Part shown: one piece after another, positions 36,424-49,721 of the stretch
Position numbering within the stretch: position 1 is the first letter of the stretch
Layout of the letters: each line of letters opens with the position of its first letter
DNA from: Adiantum capillus-veneris
Lineage: Eukaryota; Streptophyta; Polypodiopsida; Polypodiales; Pteridaceae
Assembly: GCA_014529385.2 (NCBI GenBank)
Contig: CM043966.1
Coordinates: 99,648,087 to 99,710,086 of the forward strand
Direction: 5' to 3'
Length of the DNA stretch: 62,000 bases
Program-made: the position numbers and the translations under genes
The notes under the pieces: generated by a model
Databases searched by the model: none
What the model saw: only the letters and a program-made list of their open reading frames with translations
Told to the model about the DNA's origin: nothing

Positions 36424-39400
36424 TTGAAGAGATATGAGAGGCAATATGTGCATAATGTACAAATAGGCATGAAAAAGAGTGGGTTGCTAAAGCCTACTGA
36501 AAATGTTTTGGGTTTGTGTGAACAAGTTTCTTTTGTAGATACTATGGGTGATCTTGATGCTATAATGAGGTCTAGTTTGCATCTTGAAAATGAAGTTGTG
36601 GAAGTTTGCTCTATGGAAATGTATCAAGTAATAGAAGCCTTTAAAGAAAGCCAAACAGTTGGCCCAGAAGTCCATGTTGAAACTAAATACAAGAGTGTAG
36701 CAAAGAAAGTGAAACCAGTAGCTTCACCCTTACCACCCAACAACAAGGAAAAGATTGAACAGGCTTCTTTACGACCAAGTTTGCGGAATCCTAAAAAGAT
36801 CGGGCATACCTTCACAAAGGAGTCCTTTCAAGAGTTGCAGATTGGTTGCAAGGAGTTTCTAACACAGGAGGAGACAAAGTGCTTCAAAGAAATGCTTTCA
36901 AAGCATGGTAAGGCTTTTGCATTTGAGCCACATGAGATAGGATGTGTTGATCCTTATATTGTAGCTCCTATGGTAATTTTCACAATACCTCATGTGCCTT
37001 GGAATCTGTGGCCTATTCCGGTTCCAAAGGCTCATTTGCCAAAGTTAGTAGAGCTACTGAATGAGAAAATCAAAATGGGAATCTTGGAGCCTTCTTGTGC
37101 TCCATACTCAAACAGGTGGTTCACAGTTCCAAAGAAGAATGGTTCTCTACGCTCATCCAAGATATGCAACCAGTGAACAAGGTGACAATTAGAAATGTAG
37201 GAACAGGTCCAATTGTGGATGAATTTGCAGAGGCGTTTGCAGGGAGGGCAATCTACTCAATGGGGGATCTCTACTCAGGGTATGATCAATTTCAGCTTGC
37301 AATTGAAAGCAGAGACTTGACAACCATGAGGACACCTTTGGGTTTGGTAAGGATGTGTACCTTGCCACAGGGAGCAACCAACTCGGTTGCACATATGATG
37401 AATGGGATGAATAAGGTCTTACGTGACTTTATTCCTCAAATCACAATGCCTTTCATTGATGATTTGCCTATCAAAGGATGTGAAGAAAGTGACAAAGATG
37501 AAGCTTTGGATCTCAAGGGATGTCGCAGGTTTGTGGTAAATCACATAAATGATTGTGATAAAATTTTGTCTAGGTTGGAAGAAGTGAATCTTACATTGTC
37601 AGGGAAAAAGTCTATGTTTGGTGTCAAAGAAGTGCTCATTGTGGGGCACATGTGCGGGCCATATGGTAGGAAACCTTGTCCATCAAAGGTAGATGCCATC
37701 CAAAGAATGAAAGAAACATGCACTAGCATCACTGAGGTTAGAAGGTTTCTGGGAGCATGTGTCTTCTATGTTATTTGGATTCCACATTATGCACATGTAG
37801 CTGATCCTCTTTATCAGCTGCTTAGAAAGAATCAAAAGTTTAAATGGACAGAAGCACATGTAAAATCCATGAAAAAGCTAAAGGAGTTACTCCAGTCAGC
37901 AACGACTTTGAGAAAGGTAGACTATGAGTGTCAAAGGCCAGTGATTGTGACAGTAGATACCAGTCCTACAGGGATTGGATGGGCAATAGGGCAAGATGAC
38001 AAAGAAGGACACAGGTATGTGGTAAGATTTGGAGCAAAGGTACTAAGTGCTCGCCAAAGAAACTATCCACAGATAAAGAGAGAGTTATGGGGTATGGTTA
38101 CAGCCTTGAAAAGTGGGAAAGAGTACCTAATTGGTGCATGTGTGGTTGTAGAAATAGATTGTCTACCACTTCTTGGGATGATTACAAGCTGCTCAACACC
38201 AGACATTGCTATGTTGCGGTGGATTGCATACATTAAGTCCTTAAATCCCGAGTTTAAGCACATTGCAGGTAAAGACAATACAGTGGCAGATATGCTATCA
38301 AGGGCAAGGTATGAAGATGAGTCGCAAATGATTGATGAGGGAGATGATGTAGGCACAAAATTCTATTCTATCTCTCATGTCAAAGGTAACAATGTCTGCA
38401 TGACTAATTCACTTGAATTGTTCTTGAAAGATCTTTATGAAGGTGATTGGCTTTCTATTGGAAGGTACTTGAGTACTCTAACAAAACAGGATGATTGGTC
38501 TGAACAAGAATTCAAGAGGATACGCAGGAAAGCATATGGGTACTTTTTAAGGGATGGTTACTTGTGGAAGCATCCTAAACAAAAGGGTGCTACACTACAA
38601 CGGGTTATATGTAAAAAAGAGACTCAAGTAAAGCTCATGCAAGAGTTTCATGAGAGTCTATGGGCTGGACACAGGGGTGTGTGGGCAACCTTCTCCAAGT
38701 TGAAAGAAAAATACTGGTGGAAGGGTATGTATAAAGATGTATCTCAGTTTGTAGAGTCGTGTGTAACTTGTCAAATGTATTCAAATGTTCGACATCGTGA
38801 TGGATTGCACCCTACATATCCACTAGCCATGCACTATAAATGGGTTGTGGATCTAGTCACGATGCCTTTAGGACTCTGGCAGATGAGATACTTGGTTCTT
38901 GCACGAGAGGACCTAACTAACCAGGTTGAAGGAAGAGCATTAAGAGCTAAGACCACAGAAGCTGTGTGCAAATTCCTTCTTGATGAGGTGATTTGCCGTT
39001 ATGGTTGTGTGGGAAAAATCACTGCAGATCGAGGTGAACTAGATGTCGAAGAAGCAAGGGAGTTCTTTTCTAGATTAGGGATCAAGCTTTCTCTTACTAC
39101 AGCTTACAACCCTGAAGGCAATGGAAAGAGTGAAAGAGGGCATCCTCCTATCATCAAAGCTTTGGCCAAGGCTTGCGAAGGAAGAGTTGGTGAGTGGCCA
39201 AAATTGTTACCATATGCTTTATGGGCTGATCGTACAACACATAGCTCAGTAACTGGCTACATGCCTGCGGAGCTAATGCATGGTCAAAAGCCAGTGATGC
39301 CGATTGAGGATACAATTCCCACATGGAATGTACTACCTTGGCAAGAGGGGCTTAGTAGGGAAGATCTCCTTGCACTGCGTATAAGGCAGCTAGAGAGAAG

Positions 39401-39827
39401 ACCTGGAGACATTGAAGCTGCAAAAGAACGACTCAAAAATGCAAGGTTGAAAAACAATGACTATTTTGATAAGCGACATCGACTTAGGAGCAAAGCAATT
39501 GACAAAGGTGATTGGGTTTTAGTGTATGATAGTAGCCTTGATAACCAGCACACAGTCATGCGTAAGTTCTCAAAAAGATGGTTTGGACCGTATGTTGTAA
39601 AGCATGTGCATGAAAATGCTACCTACAGCTTGTCTGAACTAGATGGTACAGAAGTAAAGATTCCCACTGCAGGAAAAAGGATTAAAATGTTTAAGAGAAG
39701 AGGAAACAATGATCTAGAAGATATGGATGGGAAAGAAGAGAAAAACACAGGTGAAGATCAAAGTGAACATGAAGCTCTGGAATCATCCAGTGAAGAAGAA
39801 GACAAGGAAGATGTACAAGAGGTCTAA
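36424..39827 (+). pseudogene. Family A pol (RT, RNase H, integrase), unit 1
   Basis: The first 240 codons (36424-37150, linker and RT fingers) are one frame off the remaining ~890 codons (to 39827). A single missing base near 37150, in the codons before SSKICNQ, explains the break. Numbering the 37095 frame from its first Met, the RT active site is F120-I-D-D123. RNase H acidic residues include D288 (VTVDTSP) and D399 (VADMLSR). The integrase zinc site is H519, H526, C556, C559, and the catalytic triad is D586, D645, E680 (Glu 35 after the second Asp). The C-terminus is Glu-rich with no chromodomain. From memory, the FIDDLPIKG, EVRRFLG and NGKSERGH style resembles fungal Ty3 elements. The long RT-integrase frame is otherwise intact. 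Confidence 0.92.
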
Positions 39828-39873
39828 TCTTACAAAGAGACAATGTGGCACATACCGGAGGATGTGCAGGTTT

Positions 39874-39885
39874 AGAGGGGGTGGA
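39874..39885 (+). other. Polypurine tract, family A unit 1
   Basis: AGAGGGGGTGGA lies immediately before LTR 2 (TGTCG at 39886). It would prime plus-strand synthesis. It sits in GTGCAGGTTTAGAGGGGGTG, a context also found at 56187-56207. Confidence 0.85.
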
Positions 39886-41268
39886 TGTCGTGCTGTGACA
39901 CGTACATAGTGGGAACGCATGCTACAAGATCTATCTTGTATTTTTTTAGATACATAATTATATTTCCTATAGTGTACATATGCATATTTAAGTATAATAA
40001 TAAGCCTTCTATCTCATCCTATTATTTTTCTCAAGCGTAACATATCCTTACTTTACTATCAGAAAATACTATGGGAAAAGCATCAATAGCTCCGCCTCTT
40101 TAACTTGGGACAAAAAGCATTGATTCTTTATTTCTAGTATTTCATTATCATCTCACACCCTAGCTAGATCCTATATCTAGGGTAAACTCCAATATATATA
40201 TATTCTATGTATTTTTTATACTTTTCTTATATTTCTTTTTAAATAGCTACTAGGAGAGAATCAAATCCTAGTGGGACACTAGGTGCCATGATTTCAAAGA
40301 TACACTTATTTTAATGCATTATTGCGACCATGATTACAAAACTTTGTCAAGGAGCAATGTCATGCTTTCATATGGCATGAGGTGTCCTTTGGAATTAAAT
40401 GAAAGTCTACGCTAAGGAGACCACATGAAGACTTTTGCTGCCATAAATGGACCATATTTTGATGAATACTTTACACAAGGTTCCAATCCGAATTGGAAAA
40501 CGATTTTAAAATGAAAATCGTAGCTAATGAGCTGAAGTTTTTGCCCATATTTTTACTTTTTTATTTGGAGCCACGGTTGAGGAGATATGATCAAAATACT
40601 GGACCCCAGTCTACCCACATCATGCAGGGACAGCTCATTTCCAACTTTTCCAATCCCTGTTCACACTGGCTCCTCTCTTCTTGTGTAAACCCTTGTGGGT
40701 TCCCTTCACCTATAAAAGGGGACCTCTTCTTCCTTGGAAAGAAAAAAGCATTCAAGCCATTGATGAGAGGAATTCTTGAGGGAGTGAGTAGTAATGCCTA
40801 ATTGTACTTAGCCCCATTAACATAAGCCCAAGCCTACACTTTCTCCTAGAGGAAGACTAGCCATTCTTGTACGCTATCCTTGGAAGATCAACTCTAATCA
40901 AAGAAGGTGTTGTACTTGGCGTATCAATCAAAGTGGAGTGCTCCCCTCTTCTTCTCTCTCCCATCAATAATGGTGCCGAAGGGTTTCAAGTAAGATGTGT
41001 TCTACATTGATGTTTTCTTGATTTCTTGTTGTTTTCATTTTCATCTCTAATCCAACATATATATATGTATCTAATCTCATCTCCTTAACCAAATCTATTT
41101 CTCTCACTCTTAGTAATTCATCCTCTCTACAAATTTTAGGTTCTCTTTGCTACAGGTACATCTCTCCCCGCAGTATCCTTATTGTCTACGGGCAAGAATA
41201 GGGCTTGGGAGGGAAAATTCTCATCTCTTCACTTCTCTCATATCTACATTTCTCACATACTATCCTAA

Positions 41269-41487
41269 ATGAATAACCCACATGATGATCATTTCTATCG
41301 CTTTCACTCTGTACGATCTATTAGAATTAACGTATGGATTAGCCGTAAAATACACTTTCAACAACGTATAGTGTTTCTCTTTGGCCTAGAAAGGCTTAAT
41401 GAAATACTTCTATCACCGGATCCCATCATACTACCTATCATAGACTATACCTTTTCTTTTGATGTAAGCGTAGTTATCTTGCTATGA
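41269..41487 (+). CDS. LTR-encoded small protein A, LTR 2
   Basis: Intact 72-codon frame. It differs from the LTR 1 copy by a few residues (Pro for Ala at 4, Asp for Gly at 7, Ile for Leu and Thr for Asn near DY). Same ATGA overlap with protein B. Confidence 0.6.
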   Translation: MNNPHDDHFYRFHSVRSIRINVWISRKIHFQQRIVFLFGLERLNEILLSPDPIILPIIDYTFSFDVSVVILL

Positions 41488-41696
41488 ACCAAGAGGATTT
41501 GTACACACAATTAATCCCAATCACTAGACAAAATATATATATTATGGTAAGCACAAAACTACAATTCCAAAGAACAATTCGTAGCCTATTTGGTCAGCCA
41601 AGATTGAATGCCATTAACTCATCTGTTAACCCTTTCATATTACCCATGATACGATATGACCATAGCCTTGATGTTTTTATTTTCGTATTGTTTTGA
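41484..41696 (+). CDS. LTR-encoded small protein B, LTR 2
   Basis: Intact 70-codon frame with the same protein sequence as the LTR 1 copy. Confidence 0.6.
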   Translation: MNQEDLYTQLIPITRQNIYIMVSTKLQFQRTIRSLFGQPRLNAINSSVNPFILPMIRYDHSLDVFIFVLF

Positions 41697-41903
41697 CATT
41701 CTCTTTTGTGTTCTTTCTTTGTGTGTGTGAGTGCAAGAGAGAAAGAGTGAGTCTTCTTTGATTGCACTTCTTACCAAACCCTAGTCTTCATGGCATCTAT
41801 GGTTTAACTCCTTCACATAGTTTTAGTTGAGTTCTCTCACAAACTCTCACAGCCATAAGCCCGGTGCTTTCCTGGCAAGACCGCAAATTTCTCGACATAT
41901 TTT

Positions 41904-41923
41904 TGGTGAACCCGACGCGAATC
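41904..41923 (+). other. Primer binding site, tRNA-Trp-like (family A unit 2)
   Basis: Same 20 bases as the site at 33879-33898. Confidence 0.65.
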
Positions 41924-41950
41924 TGCTAGGGTGAGAGTTTGTGGGTAACC

Positions 41951-44326
41951 ATGGGTGATCATGTTGAGCAACAAGGTATGCATTTTGACCCAGCAACAAT
42001 GCAAATGTTTCAAGCATTTGCAATGTTCATGCAACAACAACATGCTACTGAAAGAAGGGAGATTTCAGCAACGAAGGCCATACAAGCGGTCGTCAACAGA
42101 ATGGATCAGTTCAATGGCAAAGATGTAACCAAGTACTTACGTGAGTATGTGAAGGAGATGGAGCTGCATCGCGTGTCAGAAGGTGAGATGATTCAAAGCT
42201 TTGAGCTAGTTGTTGCTCCAGAAATTAGGGAGCATGTTAGGGCAATTAAAGATGGGCATGGGAGAAATTGGAAAGAACTCAAAGTAGCTTTAAAGGAGGA
42301 ATATTTCATGGAGGACTCTGAGAGAGTGACCAAAAGGACATTCTTAGAATGGGTAGTCAAGCCAAAGTAAGGACTATCAATAACAGAACTACTTAGGGAA
42401 TTTGAGCGGCGCTATGCACAACTCACAAGGACAGAAAGGGCCACACTAGATGCAGAGAAGACAGATCTTTTCTTACAAGCTGCAGGTAAAGAGTTTCAAG
42501 AAAATTTGGAGCTTCTTCTTGAAGATAATGATGTTGAGCAAGGACTAAAGACCGACTGGAATGAGGTTGAAGGTGCTGTCTCACTGCTTGCCAAATGACA
42601 AAGAAGAAGGGACAAGATGGTAGTAAGCACTACAAGTCCTTCCACCTCAACTTTTGACAAAATGATAAAGCCTACTTTTATCGCTCCTAAGTTTGATGAG
42701 TCCATGCTAGATGAGCTTGTGAAGGGAATGCGTGACTTGAAGGTGAAGTTTGCAAAGCTTGAAGAAAAAGGCCAACCATCAGGGCCACTTCCTAGGCAAA
42801 GACAACAGCCCAAAGAAGGGTTTGTTAATAGATGTATTTGGTGTGATAGTACAGACCATGTAAGAAGAGATTGTGATGATTTTAGTGATGCTTTGTCAAA
42901 AGATGTTGTCTTTTTTAAGGATGGTAAAATCCACTTAAGAGAGACAGGTCTACCCTTGAGAACTAACTTTGGGAAGGGGGGAATGCAAACCTTAGTTGAA
43001 GATATGGCAACCAAGCATGCCACCTCTTCAGTTGAGGCAGCTACTTATGGAGTAAAAATTGAACATTTTTGTGATGAAGAGGTGAGTGACCATCATGGTC
43101 AAATTTGGCCAAATGTCATGCAATTAGCTAAAAAGGGAAAGCTTACAAAAGAGATTCTACATGAAGCAGGTGATTGCATACGTCTAGAAACAGGATGGAA
43201 TGATCCAGTGGACTCATTGTCAGTGCATGCCTACATTACAAAATGCCAACAAAATGAGGCAATTGTAGAAGAGAAGCGCAGACGTGAGAATGCTGATGAA
43301 GGACCATCAAAAAGAGCTTCTAGAAGTGGGGGAAGAAGCGACTCAATGCCTTCTCAAACACCCTCAACACAAGGAGCATCTCCACCTGAAGTACTCATGG
43401 AGGAGTCTACAAGAGGAAAGAAGAAAGAGCCAACGAAAGGTAAGACAAAAGGCCCAACTTATAAACTACAATCTGATATTGAAGTTGCTACAGATTTAAA
43501 GAAAGTCTTGGAGGAAAGGATCTTGAATAGCAAGATTGAGTTCACTCTGGGAGAAGTTCTTGGCATTGCAAAGCGTGAATTCCACGAGGAGATCATTGAC
43601 ATCATCAAGAGGAAGAGGCAAACCCTTGCTGAAGTTTCTCGTCCACATGTTGAAGGGGAAACCTCTAAGACACAAGGGATGCAACTGTAAAATAAGGAGA
43701 ATGATGGAGCTATGGTAGGATGCTACCAATCTAGTGGGAGAGTGAAGCAAGTGCATTTCTCAAATGATGATGAAGAAGTTGAAGATATTCCTAGGAGTTA
43801 CTATTCACGAAGTCATTGGGCAAGGGCTACTACAGAAACTTTGGTCAAGGTAGGTGATCTTGAAGAGCCATTTGTTGTCTTGATTGACCATGGTTCAGAA
43901 ATAAACATAATGTCAAAGAGTCTCTACAACAAGTGCAAATGGACGATGGACACAGATCATGGTTGGATGGTAAAAGTGGCAAACAATTCATCCGGTGAAT
44001 AGTATGCAGCATGTCCAGGTGTGAAGGTAACAATAGGTGATGTAAAGATTGACCAAAACTTCTTTGTACAGGATACATCTTCATATCATCTCATCCTTGG
44101 ACAACCCTACATTGTGGGAGTTCGAATGGAAACAAAGGTAATGGACGATGGTTCAGCATATGCTAGAATACGTAGCAAAGATGGTAAACGAGCTGTCCAA
44201 TTTCTCACAGTCTGTGTAAACCATGAAAGAAATCGTGACAACCTCAGAGAACATCCTCTACCAAAGGTAAGCAAAGAGTTTCATGATCATAGATAAATGA
44301 TGGGTTTTGGTCAAGTACCATTGTAA
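41951..44326 (+). pseudogene. Family A gag-protease, unit 2
   Basis: Same frame and the same four stops as unit 1 (42368, 42596, 44000, 44324), plus two of its own: TAA at 43688 (CAA in unit 1) and TAA at 44294 (GAA in unit 1). The zinc knuckle at 42833-42874 has the expected Asp before the last Cys, where unit 1 has Tyr. Protease active site D-H-G at 43886. Unit 2 is therefore slightly more damaged than unit 1 in the coding frame. Confidence 0.88.
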
Positions 44327-44448
44327 AGCAGGATTGCAGTGGTACAGAAAGAAAAAGGGTCTCGCTTGATCCAAAAATAGGTGAAACTTTCTCGATGAGC
44401 TCCTTGGTAACAAGGAATTGATCAATATGTTTTACAAAACTTGAAGAT

Positions 44449-47400
44449 TTGAAGAGATATGAGAGGCAATATGTGCATAATGTACAAATAGGCATGAAAA
44501 AGAGTGGGTTGCTAAAGCCTACTGAAAATGTTTTGGGTTTGTGTGAACAAGTTTCTTTTGTAGATACTATGGGTGAGCTTGATGCTATAATGAGGTCTAG
44601 TTTGCATCTTGAAAATGAAGTTGTGGAAGTTTGCTCTATGGAAATGTATCAAGTAATAGAAGCCTTTAAAGAAAGCCAAACAGTTGGCCCAGAAGTCCAT
44701 GTTGAAACTAAATACAAGAGTGTAGCAAAGAAAGTGAAACCAGTAGCTTCACCCTTACCACCCAACAACAAGGAAAAGATTGAACAGGCTTCTTTACGAC
44801 CAAGTTTGCGGAATCCTAAAAAGATCGGGCATACCTTCACAAAGGAGTCCTTTCAAGAGTTGCAGATTGGTTGCAAGGAGTTTCTAACACAGGAGGAGAC
44901 AAAGTGCTTCAAAGAAATGCTTTCAAAGCATGGTAAGGCTTTTGCATTTGAGCCACATGAGATAGGATGTGTTGATCCTTATATTGTAGCTCCTATGGTA
45001 ATTTTCACAATACCTCATGTGCCTTGGAATCTGTGGCCTATTCCGGTTCCAAAGGCTCATTTGCCAAAGTTAGTAGAGCTACTGAATGAGAAAATCAAAA
45101 TGGGAATCTTGGAGCCTTCTTGTGCTCCATACTCAAACAGGTGGTTCACAGTTCCAAAGAAGAATGGTTCTCTACGCTCATCCAAGATATGCAACCAGTG
45201 AACAAGGTGACAATTAGAAATGTAGGAACAGGTCCAATTGTGGATGAATTTGCAGAGGCGTTTGCAGGGAGGGCAATCTACTCAATGGGGGATCTCTACT
45301 CAGGGTATGATCAATTTCAGCTTGCAATTGAAAGCAGAGACTTGACAACCATGAGGACACCTTTGGGTTTGGTAAGGATGTGTACCTTGCCACAGGGAGC
45401 AACCAACTCGGTTGCACATATGATGAATGGGATGAATAAGGTCTTACGTGACTTTATTCCTCAAATCACAATGCCTTTCATTGATGATTTGCCTATCAAA
45501 GGATGTGAAGAAAGTGACAAAGATGAAGCTTTGGATCTCAAGGGATGTCGCAGGTTTGTGGTAAATCACATAAATGATTGTGATAAAATTTTGTCTAGGT
45601 TGGAAGAAGTGAATCTTACATTGTCAGGGAAAAAGTCTATGTTTGGTGTCAAAGAAGTGCTCATTGTGGGGCACATGTGCGGGCCATATGGTAGGAAACC
45701 TTGTCCATCAAAGGTAGATGCCATCCAAAGAATGAAAGAAACATGCACTAGCATCACTGAGGTTAGAAGGTTTCTGGGAGCATGTGTCTTCTATGTTATT
45801 TGGATTCCACATTATGCACATGTAGCTGATCCTCTTTATCAGCTGCTTAGAAAGAATCAAAAGTTTAAATGGACAGAAGCACATGTAAAATCCATGAAAA
45901 AGCTAAAGGAGTTACTCCAGTCAGCAACGACTTTGAGAAAGGTAGACTATGAGTGTCAAAGGCCAGTGATTGTGACAGTAGATACCAGTCCTACAGGGAT
46001 TGGATGGGCAATAGGGCAAGATGACAAAGAAGGACACAGGTATGTGGTAAGATTTGGAGCAAAGGTACTAAGTGCTCGCCAAAGAAACTATCCACAGATA
46101 AAGAGAGAGTTATGGGGTATGGTTACAGCCTTGAAAAGTGGGAAAGAGTACCTAATTGGTGCATGTCTGGTTGTAGAAATAGATTGTCTACCACTTCTTG
46201 GGATGATTACAAGCTGCTCAACACCAGACATTGCTATGTTGCGGTGGATTGCCTACATTAAGTCCTTAAATCCCGAGTTTAAGCACATTGCAGGTAAAGA
46301 CAATACAGTGGCAGATATGCTATCAAGGGCAAGGTATGAAGATGAGTCGCAAATGATTGATGAGGGAGATGATGTAGGCACAAAATTCTATTCTATCTCT
46401 CATGTCAAAGGTAACAATGTCTGCATGACTAATTCACTTGAATTGTTCTTGAAAGATCTTTATGAAGGTGATTGGCTTTCTATTGGAAGGTACTTGAGTA
46501 CTCTAACAAAACAGGATGATTGGTCTGAACAAGAATTCAAGAGGATACGCAGGAAAGCATATGGGTACTTTTTAAGGGATGGTTACTTGTGGAAGCATCC
46601 CAAACAAAAGGGTGCTACACTACAACGGGTTATATGTAAAAAAGAGACTCAAGTAAAGCTCATGCAAGAGTTTCATGAGAGTCTATGGGCTGGACACAGG
46701 GGTGTGTGGGCAACCTTCTCCAAGTTGAAAGAAAAATACTGGTGGAAGGGTATGTATAAAGATGTATCTCAGTTTGTAGAGTCGTGTGTAACTTGTCAAA
46801 TGTATTCAAATGTTCGACATCGTGATGGATTGCACCCTACATATCCACTAGCCATGCACTATAAATGGGTTGTGGATCTAGTCACGATGCCTTTAGGACT
46901 CTGGCAGATGAGATACTTGGTTCTTGCACGAGAGGACCTAACTAACCAGGTTGAAGGAAGAGCATTAAGAGCTAAGACCACAGAAGCTGTGTGCAAATTC
47001 CTTCTTGATGAGGTGATTTGCCGTTATGGTTGTGTGGGAAAAATCACTGCAGATCGAGGTGAACTAGATGTCGAAGAAGCAAGGGAGTTCTTTTCTAGAT
47101 TAGGGATCAAGCTTTCTCTTACTACAGCTTACAACCCTGAAGGCAATGGAAAGAGTGAAAGAGGGCATCCTCCTATCATCAAAGCTTTGGCCAAGGCTTG
47201 CGAAGGAAGAGTTGGTGAGTGGCCAAAATTGTTACCATATGCTTTATGGGCTGATCGTACAACACATAGCTCAGTAACTGGCTACATGCCTGCGGAGCTA
47301 ATGCATGGTCAAAAGCCAGTGATGCCGATTGAGGATACAATTCCCACATGGAATGTACTACCTTGGCAAGAGGGGCTTAGTAGGGAAGATCTCCTTGCAC

Positions 47401-47852
47401 TGCGTATAAGGCAGCTAGAGAGAAGACCTGGAGACATTGAAGCTGCAAAAGAACGACTCAAAAATGCAAGGTTGAAAAACAATGACTATTTTGATAAGCG
47501 ACATCGACTTAGGAGCAAAGCAATTGACAAAGGTGATTGGGTTTTAGTGTATGATAGTAGCCTTGATAACCAGCACACAGTCATGCGTAAGTTCTCAAAA
47601 AGATGGTTTGGACCGTATGTTGTAAAGCATGTGCATGAAAATGCTACCTACAGCTTGTCTGAACTAGATGGTACAGAAGTAAAGATTCCCACTGCAGGAA
47701 AAAGGATTAAAATGTTTAAGAGAAGAGGAAACAATGATCTAGAAGATATGGATGGGAAAGAAGAGAAAAACACAGGTGAAGATCAAAGTGAACATGAAGC
47801 TCTGGAATCATCTAGTGAAGAAGAAGACAAGGAAGATGTACAAGAGGTCTAA
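44449..47852 (+). pseudogene. Family A pol (RT, RNase H, integrase), unit 2
   Basis: Almost identical to unit 1, with the same frame break near 45175 and the same long frame 45120-47852. RT FIDD, RNase H Asp residues, integrase zinc site and D-D-E triad are all present at the same relative positions. It differs from unit 1 by few residues (for example Leu for Val in the RNase H region GACLVVEID, Glu for Asp in the linker). Confidence 0.92.
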
Positions 47853-47898
47853 TCTTACAAAGAGACAATGTGGCACATACCGGAGGATGTGCAGGTTT

Positions 47899-47910
47899 AG
47901 AGGGGGTGGA
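47899..47910 (+). other. Polypurine tract, family A unit 2
   Basis: AGAGGGGGTGGA directly before LTR 3. Confidence 0.85.
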
Positions 47911-49293
47911 TGTCGTGCTGTGACACGTACATAGTGGGAACGCATGCTACAAGATCTATCTTGTATTTTTTTAGATACATAATTATATTTCCTATAGTGT
48001 ACATATGCATATTTAAGTATAATAATAAGCCTTCTATCTCATCCTATTATTTTTCTCAAGGGTAACATATCCTTACTTTACCATCAGAAAATACTATGGG
48101 AAAAGCATCAATAGCTCCGCCTCTTTAACTTGGGGCAAAAAGCATTGATTATTTATTTCTACTATTTCATTATCATCTCACACCCTAGCTAGATCCTATA
48201 TCTAGGGTAAACTCCAATATATATATATTCTATGTATTTTTTATACTTTTCTTATATTTCTTTTTAAATAGCTACTAGGAGAGAATCAAATCCTAGTGGG
48301 ACACTAGGTGCCATGATTTCAAAGATACACTTATTTTAATGCATTATTGCAAGCATGATTACAAAACTTTGTCAAGGAGCAATGTCATGCTTTCATATGG
48401 CATGAGGTGTCCTTTGGAATTAAATGAAAGTCTACGCTAAGGAGACCACATGAAGACTTTTGCTGCCATAAATGGACCCTATTTTGATGAATAATTTACA
48501 CAAGGTTCCAATCCGAATTGGAAAACGATTTTAAAATGAAAATCGTAGCTAATGAGCTGAAGTTTTTGCCCATATTTTTACTTTTTTATTTGGAGACACG
48601 GTTGAGGAGATATAATCAAAATACTGGACCCCAGTCTACCCACATCATGCACGGACAGCTCATTTCCAACTTTTCCAATCTCTGTTCACACTGGCTCCTC
48701 TCTTCTTGTGTAAACCCTTGTGGGTTCCCTTCACCTATAAAAGGGGACCTCTTCTTCCTTGGAAAGAAAAAAGCATTCAAGCCATTGATGAGAGGAATTC
48801 TTGAGGGAGTGAGTAGTAATGCCTAATTGTACTTAGCCCCATTAACATAAGCCCAAGACTACACTTTCTCCTAAAGGAAGACTAGCCATTCTTGTACGCT
48901 ATCCTTGGAAGATCAACTCTAATCAAAGAAGGTGTTGTACTTGGCGTATCAATCAAAGTGGAGTGCTCCCCTCTTCTTCTCTCTCCCATCAATAATGATG
49001 CCGAAGGGTTTCAAGTAAGATGTGTTCTACATTGATGTTTTCTTGATTTCTTGTTGTTTTCATTTTCATCTTTAATCCAACATATATATATGTATCTAAT
49101 CTCATCTCCTTAACCAAATCTATTTCTCTCACTCTTAGTAATTCATCCTCTCTACAAATTTTAGGTTCTCTTTGCTACAGGTACATCTCTCCCCGCAGTA
49201 TCCTTATTGTCTACGGGCAAGAATAGGGCTTGGGAGGGAAAATTCTCATCTCTTCACTTCTCTCATATCTACATTTCTCACATACTATCCTAA

Positions 49294-49512
49294 ATGAATA
49301 ACGCACATGATGATCATTTCTATCGCTTTCACTCTGTACGATCTATTAGAATTAACATATGGATTAGCCGTAAAATACACTTTCAACAACGTATAGTGTT
49401 TCTCTTTGGCCTAGAAAGGCTTAATGAAATACTTCTATCACCGGATCCCATCATACTACCTCTCATAGACTATAACTTTTCTTTTGACGTAAGCGTAGTT
49501 ATCTTGCTATGA
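49294..49512 (+). CDS. LTR-encoded small protein A, LTR 3
   Basis: Intact 72-codon frame, with Ile for Val at position 22 and Asp for Gly at 7 relative to LTR 1. ATGA overlap with protein B kept. Confidence 0.6.
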   Translation: MNNAHDDHFYRFHSVRSIRINIWISRKIHFQQRIVFLFGLERLNEILLSPDPIILPLIDYNFSFDVSVVILL

Positions 49513-49721
49513 ACCAAGAGGATTTGTACACACAATTAATCCCAATCACTAGACAAAATATATATATTATGGTAAGCACAAAACTACAATTCCAAAGAAC
49601 AATTCGTAGCCTATTTGGTCAGCCAAGATTGAATGCCATTAACTCATCTATTAACCCTTTCATATTACCCATGATACGATATGACCATAGCCTTGATGTT
49701 TTTATTTTCGTATTGTTTTGA
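49509..49721 (+). CDS. LTR-encoded small protein B, LTR 3
   Basis: Intact 70-codon frame with one change from LTR 1 (Ile for Val before NPF). Confidence 0.6.
   Translation: MNQEDLYTQLIPITRQNIYIMVSTKLQFQRTIRSLFGQPRLNAINSSINPFILPMIRYDHSLDVFIFVLF

Larger units (their letters stand above)
39886..41897 (+). mobile_element. Family A LTR 2 (shared middle LTR)
   Basis: 2012 bp, borders as LTR 1, preceded by a polypurine tract and followed by a primer site, so it serves both units. It has about ten private substitutions where the outer LTRs agree (for example AAGCGTAAC for AAGGGTAAC at 40033-40041). TATA box at 40710. Confidence 0.95.
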
